Shown here: positions 50,933 through 60,961 of the stretch, piece after piece
Layout: every line of letters starts with the position of its first letter
Numbering within the stretch: position 1 is the first letter of the stretch
Source of the DNA: Flavobacteriales bacterium
GTDB taxonomy: Bacteria; Bacteroidota; Bacteroidia; Flavobacteriales; Flavobacteriaceae
DNA length: 64,000 nucleotides
Assembly (NCBI GenBank): GCA_011526365.1
Contig: WTIO01000059.1
Location: forward strand, 50,791 to 114,790
Reading direction: 5' to 3'
The notes under the pieces: model-generated
What the model was told of the DNA's origin: nothing
Seen by the model: the letters and a program-made list of their open reading frames with translations, nothing else
Databases searched by the model: none
Position numbers and translations under genes: made by a program

Positions 50933-52333
50933 TTAAATATGCAAAGGACGAGCGTCCGTTGCGGCCAATGCCGCTTCTTTTACAGCTTCGGCATAGGTTG
51001 GATGCGAATGACTCATACGCGCAATATCTTCAGCGGAAGCTCTAAACTCCATAGCAGTAACCGCTTCGGCAATTAAATCTGCAGCACGAGCACCCACCAT
51101 GTGAACACCCAAAACTTCGTCGGTAGCAGCATCTGCCAATATTTTAACAAAGCCATCGGTATCCATACTCGCTCTTGCACGACCCAAAGCACGCATTGGG
51201 AACTGCCCCGATTTATAGGCTACTCCTTCTGCCTTTAGGGCTTCTTCTGTTTTCCCTACAGAAGCTACTTCGGGCCAGGTGTAAATTACATTAGGGATAA
51301 GGTTATAATCAATGTGAGGTTTTTGTCCTGCAATAATTTCTGCCACCATCACTCCTTCTTCTTCAGCTTTGTGCGCCAGCATTGCACCGCGAACCACATC
51401 ACCAATGGCGTATATATGGGGAGTCGCTGTTTGCAGCTGATCATTTACCTCTACCTGTCCACGCTCATTGCATTGTACACCGGCATTTTCAAGTTGTAAA
51501 GCTGCAGTATATGGACATCGTCCCACCGCCACAAGGCAGTAATCTCCTTCAAAACTTACTGTAGCCTCTTTTTTGTCCGTTGCAGTAACAGTTACGGTAT
51601 CGCCCTTACGGTTTACGGTATTCACCTTATGAGAGGTGTAAAATTTTACTCCTTGTTTTTTCATCACCTTGGTCAACTCTTTTGATACCGCGGCATCCAT
51701 CACTGGAGTAATACGGTCGGCATATTCAATCACAGACACTTCGGCCCCTAATCGACAGTACACCTGTCCGAGCTCTAAACCAATAACACCGCCGCCTATA
51801 ACAAGCATATGTTTGGGAATTTCTTTTAAACTCAAGGCTTCAGTAGAGGTAATTACACGCTCTTTGTCTAAGGAAATAAAGGGAAGGTTCCCCGGCTTTG
51901 AGCCTGTGGCAATAATGATGTTTTTTGCTGTAATGTCCTGCGCTTTTTCCCCTTCAACATGAATGGTGTTGGCATCTTTAAAGCTGCCTACTCCGTGCAG
52001 TACAGTGATTTTATTCTTGTCCATCAAATAATCGATGCCTTTGGTGGTTTGTTCTACCACCGAAGCTTTACGATCGATCATTTTTTTCAAATTCACCTTC
52101 ACACTTCCGTCAATTTCAATACCATGGGTTTCAAAATGCTTTATGGCATCCTCATAGTGGTGTGACGAATCTAAAAGAGATTTTGAAGGAATACAACCTA
52201 CGTTTAAACAGGTACCTCCGAGGGTGTTGTATTTTTCAATTAAGGCGGTTTTCATTCCCAATTGGGCACAGCGAATGGCGGCTACATAGCCTCCAGGGCC
52301 TGAACCAATTACTGCTACATCAAATGCTTCCAT
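50933..52333 (-). CDS. lpdA: Dihydrolipoyl dehydrogenase
   Basis: VIGSGPGGYVAAIRCAQLG, GGTCLNVGCIPSKSLL, HPTYAEAVKEAALAA. Confidence 0.97.
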   Translation of the reverse strand: MEAFDVAVIGSGPGGYVAAIRCAQLGMKTALIEKYNTLGGTCLNVGCIPSKSLLDSSHHYEDAIKHFETHGIEIDGSVKVNLKKMIDRKASVVEQTTKGIDYLMDKNKITVLHGVGSFKDANTIHVEGEKAQDITAKNIIIATGSKPGNLPFISLDKERVITSTEALSLKEIPKHMLVIGGGVIGLELGQVYCRLGAEVSVIEYADRITPVMDAAVSKELTKVMKKQGVKFYTSHKVNTVNRKGDTVTVTATDKKEATVSFEGDYCLVAVGRCPYTAALQLENAGVQCNERGQVEVNDQLQTATPHIYAIGDVVRGAMLAHKAEEEGVMVAEIIAGQKPHIDYNLIPNVIYTWPEVASVGKTEEALKAEGVAYKSGQFPMRALGRARASMDTDGFVKILADAATDEVLGVHMVGARAADLIAEAVTAMEFRASAEDIARMSHSHPTYAEAVKEAALAATDARPLHI

Positions 52334-52450
52334 AATTTATTTGGTATTCTGTGGTAAAATTACAAAATGTTTTGGGGGAAAAAATGACTTGAGAGAATAT
52401 TCCAATAATAATTAGTAAACTTGTAGCATAGCACCAACCAAATCACCAAA

Positions 52451-53884
52451 TTGATGACAAAAACCCCTCAGCTCCCCCTTCGAAGCGCTTTACTACCGGT
52501 TGTACTATTGGTCGTATTGTTGGCCTATAATGTATTTGTTTTTGGCGATGATGCGTTAAGTGGTTCCAATCAATTCATATTAATCATCGGGGGCACCATA
52601 GCAGCAGTGGTGGGCTATCGCCATAATGTTTCTTATAGTGCCATGCTCGATAAGGTGGCGGAAAATGTAAAGTCGGTTACTGGTGCCTTGTTGATTTTGC
52701 TGTTTGTAGGAGCGCTGGCAGGTACCTGGTTGGCCAGTGGAATTATCCCCGCAATGATTTATTATGGCTTACAGATTATTCATCCCTCGGTATTTTTACC
52801 AGCTTGTATTATTATTTGTGCCATAATTTCAATTGCTACTGGAAGCAGTTGGACGACCTCGGCCACTGTGGGAATTGCCCTCATTGGCATTGGTAGGGCG
52901 ATGGGAATTGACACCGGCATGATTGCTGGAGCAGTAATTTCGGGAGCCTATTTTGGGGATAAATTGTCGCCGCTGAGCGATACTACCAACCTTGCACCCG
53001 CAATGGCAGGAACAGATTTGTTTACCCACATACGCTACATGACCAATACTACGGTGCCCAGTATCATTATCACCCTAATAGCCTTTGGTTTTATAGGTTT
53101 CTTTCAAACCACCACCTCCTCCGCTGACCTTGGTGAATTATTAACTGCCATAGAGGAAAAATTTACCATCACGGGCTGGTTGTTTATTGTGCCTTTAATA
53201 GTGATTGTCTTAATTGTTAAAAAATTCCCACCCCTAATTGCACTCTTAATTGGAACCTTATTTGGGGGGCTGTTTGCAATTATTTTTCAACCTGATGTGG
53301 TACTATTTATCAGTGGAGAGACTACAGCTTCTTCCACGGCAACCTATAAAGGAATTTTAAACGCCATAACTGTAGAAACCAGTATTCCTACAACCAATCC
53401 TATGTTAAACGAATTGTTTACGGCAGGAGGTATGGTAAGTATGCTAGGTACCATTTGGTTGATATTAAGTGCCATGATTTTTGGTGGGGTGATGGATGCC
53501 ATTGGTGGTTTGCAAAGTATTAGTAATGCCCTATTAAAATGGGCAAAAAATACTTTTCAACTCTTCCTCAGCACTGTGGCTTCCTGTTTGGCCATCAATT
53601 TAACAGCTTCAGATCAGTATTTGGCTATTGTAGTCCCTGGAAAAATGTTTTCAAAAGCCTATGCCTCTCGAAAATTAGCCCCAGAAAATTTGAGTAGAAC
53701 GCTAGAGGATGCCGGTACAGTGACATCGGTGTTAGTGCCCTGGAATACATGTGGTGCCTACCAATCGGGGGTGTTGGGTGTAGGCGTTGGGGAATATTTT
53801 ATTTACGCCATCTTCAATTGGTTAAGCCCTTTAATGACGCTACTTTTTGCTGCACTAAACATAAAAATCAGAAGACTGCTGTAA
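52451..53884 (+). CDS. nhaC: Na+/H+ antiporter NhaC
   Basis: Multi-TM; GSSWTTSATVGIALIGIG, ISGAYFGDKLSPLSDTTNLAPAMAGTDLFTHI. Confidence 0.93.
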   Translation: MMTKTPQLPLRSALLPVVLLVVLLAYNVFVFGDDALSGSNQFILIIGGTIAAVVGYRHNVSYSAMLDKVAENVKSVTGALLILLFVGALAGTWLASGIIPAMIYYGLQIIHPSVFLPACIIICAIISIATGSSWTTSATVGIALIGIGRAMGIDTGMIAGAVISGAYFGDKLSPLSDTTNLAPAMAGTDLFTHIRYMTNTTVPSIIITLIAFGFIGFFQTTTSSADLGELLTAIEEKFTITGWLFIVPLIVIVLIVKKFPPLIALLIGTLFGGLFAIIFQPDVVLFISGETTASSTATYKGILNAITVETSIPTTNPMLNELFTAGGMVSMLGTIWLILSAMIFGGVMDAIGGLQSISNALLKWAKNTFQLFLSTVASCLAINLTASDQYLAIVVPGKMFSKAYASRKLAPENLSRTLEDAGTVTSVLVPWNTCGAYQSGVLGVGVGEYFIYAIFNWLSPLMTLLFAALNIKIRRLL

Positions 53885-53906
53885 GTTGTTTATAGCTTCA
53901 GGGCTA

Positions 53907-53938
53907 CAAGCGCAATTTGTGCTTCAGATGTGCGCTTG
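53907..53938. repeat. 8-bp perfect inverted repeat CAAGCGCA-N16-TGCGCTTG upstream of ftsK
   Basis: Direct reading; lies between nhaC stop and the ftsK -7 box TATTTTTG (53945-53952). Confidence 0.55.
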
Positions 53939-53968
53939 AATTTGTATTTTTGTTGGAAGCATTGCGCC

Positions 53969-56302
53969 ATGGCAAAAAAAAAACAAGGAGACACTACAAA
54001 TCCCGAAACCCTTCAACGTCAACGACAATTCCAAATTCTTTTTGGGGGTTTTTTGCTTTTGATAGCTGTCGTACTAACATTGGCATTCACCTCCTACCTC
54101 ACCAATTGGAAAGTAGATCAGAGTACGCTTGACGCCTTAGCAAACCGCGAAGTTATTGCAGAAAACATCTTCCGTAAAATTGGTGCTTGGGTCAGTCACC
54201 TTATTATTTCGGAGGGTATAGGATTGGCTGCCTATGTATTAGTGCTGCTCCTATTTCAAACTGGGCTTATTTTTTTTCTCAATCGTGCGAAGCACTCGCT
54301 TTGGAGTACTTGGGCATGGGGTTTTGTTTATATCCTTGGATTCGCACTTGGACTTTCGTTTGTTGTGGGTCAAGAACCTTATTGGGGCGGTACCCTGGGC
54401 ATTGAATTATTTGCTTTTCTGTCCGATTACATCGGTACACTAGGTATTGTAGCACTACTTGTGTTTTTAGTGTTGTGTATACTTATTTTTCAATTTAAGC
54501 TAACGCCAGAACACTTGTTACAGCGGTTTCAAAAAAAGGAAACACAGACGCCAGAGGAGGAAACAACTGCAGCTGATTATGAGAGCCATAGTACCGTAGC
54601 CACTGCGGAAGAAACTCCTGTTGCTGAAGTCCCTCAACCTATGGACCCCCCTATCGAAATGGAGCTTTCTAGTCCTGCTGAATCTGCAGATATAGCGCCT
54701 GCACAAAAGGAGGAATCAGTGGTGAAAATGGAAGTAAAGGCCGCTGAAAACGAAGAAACACTAGAAGATAATTTAGCCCAGCAATTGGTGGAAAAGCACG
54801 GCTTTTTTGACCCAACACTGGAGCTCAGTAAATTCCGCTTCCCTACTTTAGAATTATTAAAAGATTACGGCGAAGGGAACATTACCATCAATCAAGAGGA
54901 GTTGGAACGCAACAAAAACAAAATTGTTTCTACCCTTGAAAATTACAAAATTGGCATTGCACAAATTAAAGCCACCATTGGCCCAACAGTGACCCTTTAT
55001 GAAATCGTTCCCCAGGCGGGAATTCGCATTTCAAAAATTAAAAACTTAGAAGACGATATTGCCCTTTCACTTTCGGCTTTAGGAATCAGAATTATTGCTC
55101 CCATCCCCGGCAAAGGAACCATTGGTATTGAAGTCCCCAACCAATCGGCATCCATTGTTTCCATGCGATCGGTAATTGCTTCACCAAAATTTCAAAAAGC
55201 CGAAATGGAACTTCCCATAGCTCTGGGGAAAACCATTAGCAACGAAACCTTTGTAGTTGACTTGGCCAAAATGCCCCACCTGTTGATGGCCGGTGCCACT
55301 GGACAAGGAAAATCTGTAGGGATCAATGCCCTGCTCACTTCCCTACTCTACAAAAAACACCCCGCCGAAGTGAAGTTTGTTCTTGTGGACCCAAAAAAAG
55401 TAGAGCTTACTATTTATAATAAAATTGAGCGTCACTACCTGACCAAACTTCCAGATACGGAAGATGCCATTATTACAGACACAAACAAGGTCATTAATAC
55501 GCTAAATTCCCTGTGCATTGAAATGGACAATCGCTATGATTTGCTAAAAAATGCTTTGTGTAGAAATATTAAAGAATACAATAAGAAGTTTAAAGGACGC
55601 AAACTGAATCCCGAAGAAGGGCATCAATTTTTACCGTATATCGTTTTGGTGATTGATGAATTTGCTGACTTGATTATGACTGCTGGGAAGGAAATTGAAA
55701 CGCCTATCGCCCGATTGGCACAGCTTGCTCGAGCCGTAGGGATACACCTAATTATTGCCACGCAACGCCCCTCTGTAAATGTAATTACAGGTATCATTAA
55801 AGCCAATTTCCCAGCACGTATTGCCTTTCGTGTAACCTCAAAAATTGATTCCCGTACCATTTTAGATAGTGGCGGTGCCGACCAGCTTATTGGTAGAGGG
55901 GATTTGCTTTACACCCAAGGAAATGATCTCGTACGCATCCAATGTGCTTTTGTGGACACCCCAGAGGTGGATGAAATTGCCAACTATATTGGCAGTCAAA
56001 CCGGATACGCCTCGGCCCATCAATTGCCCGAATATGTGGGCGAAGGTGAAGGCAGCACCCTAGATGTTGACCCTTCCGATCGGGATGCGCTATTCCGCGA
56101 AGCTGCTGAGGTGATCGTTACAGCTCAACAAGGCTCTGCCTCTTTGCTACAACGAAAATTAAAGCTGGGCTACAATCGTGCCGGGCGCATCATCGACCAA
56201 ATGGAGGCCGCTGGGATCGTAGGCCCTTTTGAAGGAAGCAAAGCACGTCAAGTACTGGTCCCCGACCTTAATGCATTGGAACAACTACTCAATCAAGAAT
56301 AA
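53969..56302 (+). CDS. ftsK: DNA translocase FtsK
   Basis: N-terminal TM segments, acidic linker, MAGATGQGKSVGINALL, VLVIDEFADLIMTAGKE, C-terminal gamma winged helix (SLLQRKLKLGYNRAGRIIDQMEAAGIVGPFEGSKARQVL). Confidence 0.97.
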   Translation: MAKKKQGDTTNPETLQRQRQFQILFGGFLLLIAVVLTLAFTSYLTNWKVDQSTLDALANREVIAENIFRKIGAWVSHLIISEGIGLAAYVLVLLLFQTGLIFFLNRAKHSLWSTWAWGFVYILGFALGLSFVVGQEPYWGGTLGIELFAFLSDYIGTLGIVALLVFLVLCILIFQFKLTPEHLLQRFQKKETQTPEEETTAADYESHSTVATAEETPVAEVPQPMDPPIEMELSSPAESADIAPAQKEESVVKMEVKAAENEETLEDNLAQQLVEKHGFFDPTLELSKFRFPTLELLKDYGEGNITINQEELERNKNKIVSTLENYKIGIAQIKATIGPTVTLYEIVPQAGIRISKIKNLEDDIALSLSALGIRIIAPIPGKGTIGIEVPNQSASIVSMRSVIASPKFQKAEMELPIALGKTISNETFVVDLAKMPHLLMAGATGQGKSVGINALLTSLLYKKHPAEVKFVLVDPKKVELTIYNKIERHYLTKLPDTEDAIITDTNKVINTLNSLCIEMDNRYDLLKNALCRNIKEYNKKFKGRKLNPEEGHQFLPYIVLVIDEFADLIMTAGKEIETPIARLAQLARAVGIHLIIATQRPSVNVITGIIKANFPARIAFRVTSKIDSRTILDSGGADQLIGRGDLLYTQGNDLVRIQCAFVDTPEVDEIANYIGSQTGYASAHQLPEYVGEGEGSTLDVDPSDRDALFREAAEVIVTAQQGSASLLQRKLKLGYNRAGRIIDQMEAAGIVGPFEGSKARQVLVPDLNALEQLLNQE

Positions 56303-56310
56303 CTATTGCT

Positions 56311-56943
56311 ATGAAAAATTACTGGTGTATGCTATTGCTCTTTTGCAGCGCCGTACAGGCCCAAACTTCTATGGAAGCCAAACAACTGTTGGACAGGGTG
56401 GCGGAAAAAATGAAAACCTACGACAATCTCAGTTTTGATTTTACCTATGCCCTGGTAAATCAGAAGGAAAATATCCGCCAAGAAACCAAAGGCGTTATTA
56501 CCGTAGCTGGTGAAAACTACAGGTTGGAGATTCCAGAGGCCATTCAAATTTTTGATGGACAACAACGCTATACCATAGTGCCAGAAAACGAAGAAGTCAC
56601 CATTAGTGGCGCCGATTCAGAAGACGAAATGGTGATCAATCCAACAGAATTGCTGTTCTTTTATCAAGAGGGCTACGATTATCATATGGACATCCAGCAA
56701 AACGTTTCGGGCCGTCAAATTCAATATGTAAAACTCATTCCCGCCAATCAGGAGGAACAAATGGCCTACTTACTTTTAGGAATAGACCGCAGTAATTTGT
56801 CCATTTATCGTTTAATTGAAATTGGAACCAACGGCACCCAAACTACCCTAACCGTTAAAAACTTTAGCACCAATCAAACACTAGCTTCAAATTTGTTTAC
56901 TTTCGATGCCGCAGACTACCCCGAATATTACATCAACAACTAA
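56311..56943 (+). CDS. LolA-like outer membrane lipoprotein carrier protein
   Basis: Signal peptide; AKQLLDRVAEKMKTYDNLSFDFTYAL...; follows ftsK. Confidence 0.85.
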   Translation: MKNYWCMLLLFCSAVQAQTSMEAKQLLDRVAEKMKTYDNLSFDFTYALVNQKENIRQETKGVITVAGENYRLEIPEAIQIFDGQQRYTIVPENEEVTISGADSEDEMVINPTELLFFYQEGYDYHMDIQQNVSGRQIQYVKLIPANQEEQMAYLLLGIDRSNLSIYRLIEIGTNGTQTTLTVKNFSTNQTLASNLFTFDAADYPEYYINN

Positions 56944-58413
56944 ATGAAACGCATTGACCGGTATTTATTGAAAAGCTATTTGACACGATTGGTGGGAGTC
57001 TTTGCCATTTGTATGTTGATTTTTGTGGTACAAACCTTTTGGCTTTATGTGGATGAACTGGCAGGAAAAGGCTTGGATTTAAGTATCATCTTCCGCTTTT
57101 TAATGTATTACTCCCCAAAGCTGGTGCCCTTGGTATTGCCCCTTTCGGTACTATTAGCAGCACTAATGACTTACGGTACATTGGCGGAAAATTATGAGTT
57201 TGCAGCCATGAAATCGTCGGGTATTTCACTGTTTAGGGCCATGATTGCCCTGGTGTTTTTTCACATAGCCCTGGGAATAGGGAGTTTTTATTTTTCCAAT
57301 TATGTCATTCCCTATGGAGAAGTAAAATACTTTAACCTTAGAAAGAATCTAGCCAAACTAAAGCCCGCCTTAGCGATACGCGAAGGTATGTTTAACGATT
57401 TGGGCGACTATAATATCAAAGTCAACCGGAAATACGGGGATAATGAGCGTTTTTTAGAAGATGTTATTATACATGAAAAATCCCTCGACAAACGCAACAA
57501 CATTGTTATTAAGGCCAAACGAGGGGAACTAAAAAACGGCAGTTTCGAGTCTGTATTGCAATTGTTGCTGTTTGATGGCTACCGCTATGAAGAAGTGAAA
57601 CCGGACAAACCTCGTGATCAAGTCCGTTACCCCCACAACAAAGTGGCGTTTAAAGAGTACACCATGAATATCGACTTGTCACAGTTTAATAATGTGGATT
57701 TAGATGAGGAAAACTATACTTCTACCTACCGCATGCAACGCATTGTCCAGTTGAATAAAAGTATTGACACCCTAGAAACCAACTACAACGAAGAACGCAC
57801 CGTTTTTAGTGAAAACTTTTCTAAGGAAAGCTCCTTTAGTACGGTAAAGAGTTATAGCGCCAAACAAATACCTCCCGACAGTCTGCAAAAGGCTGATGTC
57901 CTTGATTTTGCAGCTACGGATGAAACTTGGCGCTATTTGGACATCGTAAAAAGTGGTATGGTGTACCTGCGGGGAGACATACGCGACTTGGAAAATAAAA
58001 AGCGCTTATTTTTTCTTAACCAAAAGCTGATCAACCTACACAAAATCACACGCGACGATAAATATGCGCTCATTTTTGCTTCATTGGTACTCTTTTTTAT
58101 TGGAGCCTCCTTGGGAGCCATCATTCGAAAGGGTGGCTTGGGGCTACCACTGGTATTGGCCATATTGATTTTTCTCACCTATCACTACATCGGTTTATTT
58201 GCCAAAAATGCCGCAGAAGACAATAGTATTGCCCCCACTTTAGCGAGTTGGTTGTCTACTCTCATTATGACGCCTTTTGCCCTTTACCTCACACGTCGAG
58301 CGACAGCTGACAAAGGCTTTTTTGATATTGACAGCTGGTTGTTGCCCCTCACCCAAGCCTACAAAAAAATTGTAGAAAAAACACCCTTAAAAAGATATGT
58401 CCGTAAAGTTTAA
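56944..58413 (+). CDS. LptF/LptG family permease (YjgP/YjgQ)
   Basis: MKRIDRYLLKSYLTRLVGVFAICMLIFVVQTFWLYVDELAGKGLDL; C-terminal TM segments. Confidence 0.92.
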   Translation: MKRIDRYLLKSYLTRLVGVFAICMLIFVVQTFWLYVDELAGKGLDLSIIFRFLMYYSPKLVPLVLPLSVLLAALMTYGTLAENYEFAAMKSSGISLFRAMIALVFFHIALGIGSFYFSNYVIPYGEVKYFNLRKNLAKLKPALAIREGMFNDLGDYNIKVNRKYGDNERFLEDVIIHEKSLDKRNNIVIKAKRGELKNGSFESVLQLLLFDGYRYEEVKPDKPRDQVRYPHNKVAFKEYTMNIDLSQFNNVDLDEENYTSTYRMQRIVQLNKSIDTLETNYNEERTVFSENFSKESSFSTVKSYSAKQIPPDSLQKADVLDFAATDETWRYLDIVKSGMVYLRGDIRDLENKKRLFFLNQKLINLHKITRDDKYALIFASLVLFFIGASLGAIIRKGGLGLPLVLAILIFLTYHYIGLFAKNAAEDNSIAPTLASWLSTLIMTPFALYLTRRATADKGFFDIDSWLLPLTQAYKKIVEKTPLKRYVRKV

Positions 58414-59524
58414 CACCATTCCCGAAGCCATAGCTGCCATTAAAAATGGTGAGGTTATTATTGTTGTGGATGATGAAAATAGAGAAAACGAAGGTGATTT
58501 TGTGGCTGCAGCAGAAAGCATTACTCCAGATGTTGTAAACTTTATGGCTACCCACGGGCGTGGACTCATTTGTACTCCCCTAACAGAAAGCCGCTGTACA
58601 CAACTACAACTCAATCGGATGGTACAACACAATACCGATCCTATGGAAACCGCTTTCACCGTTTCAGTGGATCTTAAAGGCAAAGGGGTAACCACAGGTA
58701 TTTCGGCACAGGATCGTTGTAAAACCATTCATGCCCTCACCGCAGGGGACACCCGTCCCAACGATTTGTCGCGGCCAGGGCACGTGTTCCCATTAATTGC
58801 AAAAGAAGGTGGTGTGCTTCGCAGAACAGGGCATACCGAAGCAGCCATAGACTTTGCGCGTTTGGCAGGAAAAAAACCCGCTGGTGTCATTGTGGAAATT
58901 ATGAATGAAGACGGGAGTATGGCCCGACTTCCAGATTTGATTAAGGTGGCAGAGAAATTTCAATTAAAACTAGTTTCCATTGAAGACCTCGTAGCCTACC
59001 GCATGCAACACGACAGTTTGATTGAGAAAAAAAATGATTTCAACATAAATACCATCTATGGCGATTTCCGCATGATTACCTTTCAGCAAACCACCAACCA
59101 ACAGGTGCATATTGCACTAGTAAAGGGAGGTTGGAAAGAAGATGAACCTATATTGGTACGCATCAATTCTACCCGTAATAACAACGACCTGCTGGGAGTT
59201 CTAACAGGCAGTAATTCCAATCATCTTGAAAAAGTGTGTCAACGTATCAATGAAGAAGGAAAAGGGGCCTTGTTATTTATCAACCAGCGACAACAAGCTG
59301 AAGATCTTTTAGCCCGAATTGAAGAACTCAAGCAACTGCAAGAAAAAGGCAACTTTAACAGCAGTCCTCCCCTGCGTATGGACATTCGGGATTTTGGAAT
59401 TGGAGCGCAAATACTCCACGAATTAAACATTAGTAAAATAAAAGTGATGAGCAATTCCAAACAATTGCCACGTGTAGGACTCACCGGTTATGGACTAGAG
59501 ATTTACAGTCACGAGCGCTATTAA
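58397..59524 (+). CDS. ribB: 3,4-dihydroxy-2-butanone-4-phosphate synthase with degenerate C-terminal GTP cyclohydrolase II domain
   Basis: VDDENRENEGDFVAAAE, HGRGLICTPLTE, GHTEAAIDFARLAGKKPAGVIVEIMNEDGSMA; C-terminal half lacks GCHII zinc cysteines. Confidence 0.94.
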   Translation: MSVKFNTIPEAIAAIKNGEVIIVVDDENRENEGDFVAAAESITPDVVNFMATHGRGLICTPLTESRCTQLQLNRMVQHNTDPMETAFTVSVDLKGKGVTTGISAQDRCKTIHALTAGDTRPNDLSRPGHVFPLIAKEGGVLRRTGHTEAAIDFARLAGKKPAGVIVEIMNEDGSMARLPDLIKVAEKFQLKLVSIEDLVAYRMQHDSLIEKKNDFNINTIYGDFRMITFQQTTNQQVHIALVKGGWKEDEPILVRINSTRNNNDLLGVLTGSNSNHLEKVCQRINEEGKGALLFINQRQQAEDLLARIEELKQLQEKGNFNSSPPLRMDIRDFGIGAQILHELNISKIKVMSNSKQLPRVGLTGYGLEIYSHERY

Positions 59525-60283
59525 TTAACTGTCGAAAAACCAGAGCTTAACGGCCATAATGCTCACCATAACAAGCAGTACTATTTTAATAAACCCATCG
59601 CCCTTTTTCACCGAAAATCTGCTGGACCACCAGGCGCCAAAGCTGGTTCCAAAGGCCATTGTGAAACCTTTAACCCAATCTACTTTTCCGTAAAAGGCGA
59701 ACAGTAACAGTGCCGCTGTGGAGTAAATGGTTACCAAAGCTACTTTAGTTGCATTGGTGCGAACCAATGACATACGGTTCACCTGGTTTAAAAACACCAT
59801 AATCATTATACCAATACCGGCATTTATAAACCCTCCGTATATTCCAAGAAAGAAAAACCCAACCAAGGCAATACCTAGGTATTTCCCAGTAATCCGCTCC
59901 GGCAAGTTTTGGGCTTTAGTTTTGGGTTTTAAAACAATTAATGATACAATTACTAGCATCAATATGGCGAGGATGCGCTTAAAAACCCCCTCGTCTATAG
60001 CCACGGCAATCTGGGCACCAATAAGGGCCCCAAAAAGTGCCGCTATACCTAAATACATATTAAATGGGTAGGTGGATACCCCTTTGCTGCGGTAGCCCAT
60101 GGTTCCAAAAATAGACTGAATGACAATCATAATTCTGTTGGTTCCGTTGGCAACGTTTGGCGGTAAGCCTAAAAAAATAAGCACAGGCAATGTAAACAAA
60201 GAGCCGCCACCCGCAAGGGTATTCACGATTCCTGCAATAAAACCCACAGCAATCAGAATACCGTACTCCATATAAATATTCAT
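59525..60283 (-). CDS. TauE/SafE family sulfite exporter-like permease
   Basis: VGFIAGIVNTLAGGGSLFTLPVLIFLGLPPNVANGTNR. Confidence 0.93.
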   Translation of the reverse strand: MNIYMEYGILIAVGFIAGIVNTLAGGGSLFTLPVLIFLGLPPNVANGTNRIMIVIQSIFGTMGYRSKGVSTYPFNMYLGIAALFGALIGAQIAVAIDEGVFKRILAILMLVIVSLIVLKPKTKAQNLPERITGKYLGIALVGFFFLGIYGGFINAGIGIMIMVFLNQVNRMSLVRTNATKVALVTIYSTAALLLFAFYGKVDWVKGFTMAFGTSFGAWWSSRFSVKKGDGFIKIVLLVMVSIMAVKLWFFDS

Positions 60284-60324
60284 GGTTTTAAAGATACAGT
60301 ATTCGGGAAAAGAATTACAAAATG

Positions 60325-60359
60325 GATGTTTTTTCGGTCAAAAAAACATCTTATATTTG
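60325..60359 (+). promoter_or_regulatory. Promoter region of tRNA-Ser: AT-rich perfect inverted repeat plus TATATTTG -7 box
   Basis: GATGTTTTTT-CGGTC-AAAAAAACATC (60325-60350) abutting TATATTTG (60352-60359), 9 nt before the tRNA. Confidence 0.6.
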
Positions 60360-60368
60360 CCATCGCAA

Positions 60369-60453
60369 GGAGAAATGGCAGAGTGGTCGAATGCGGCAGT
60401 CTTGAAAACTGTTGAGGGTCACACCTCCGGGGGTTCGAATCCCTCTTTCTCCG
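60369..60453 (+). tRNA. tRNA-Ser (UGA)
   Basis: GGAGAAA/TTTCTCC acceptor, anticodon stem-loop CAGTCTTGAAAACTG with TGA, long variable arm, GGTTCGAATCC T-loop, 85 nt. Confidence 0.96.
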
Positions 60454-60458
60454 CTTCT

Positions 60459-60500
60459 AAAACCCTATTTAGTTATAAAAATACTATCTAGGGTTTTTTT
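60459..60500 (+). terminator. Rho-independent terminator after tRNA-Ser
   Basis: AAAACCCTA ... TAGGGTTTTTTT hairpin ending in T tract. Confidence 0.75.
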
Positions 60501-60571
60501 ATTGATGCTTGGTTTTCAATTTGATATTTCATTTATTTAAGCTACTTTTAGGATAACAAACCATAAACAAA

Positions 60572-60946
60572 ATGAAGACTAACATCACACTTAGCCTGGT
60601 AGGAGGCTTAAATATCCTGCAAGCAATTGCCTATAGTGTCTTTGCCTCATCAGCAGTCCCGATGATGTTTAATATTGGGGAAGAAGCTACGCAAGTTGCT
60701 ATGTTATTCCAGTACGCGATTACTCCAGCATTCTTTATGATAGGACTGTTATTGTTGATGTCAAGGAACTTTGAAGTTGGTGCTGCAAAAAAAATTCTAT
60801 TGGCTGTCATCATTGGCTATCTCCCTGTTTTTGCGTCATTTTATTTCATGATACAATCTGAGTTGACTACCATGGGTATTCAAGATTTTGCCATAGATAT
60901 AATCATGTTTGGCTTGGTGGTATTTACCTATATTAAGCCAAGATAA
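60572..60946 (+). CDS. Small integral membrane protein, unknown function
   Basis: 124 aa with about four hydrophobic segments. Confidence 0.7.
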   Translation: MKTNITLSLVGGLNILQAIAYSVFASSAVPMMFNIGEEATQVAMLFQYAITPAFFMIGLLLLMSRNFEVGAAKKILLAVIIGYLPVFASFYFMIQSELTTMGIQDFAIDIIMFGLVVFTYIKPR

Positions 60947-60961
60947 CTTATTTATCGACTA

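Noticed and set aside
60282-60491. Plus-strand 69-aa ORF
   Set aside because: Covers the tRNA-Ser gene and its promoter.
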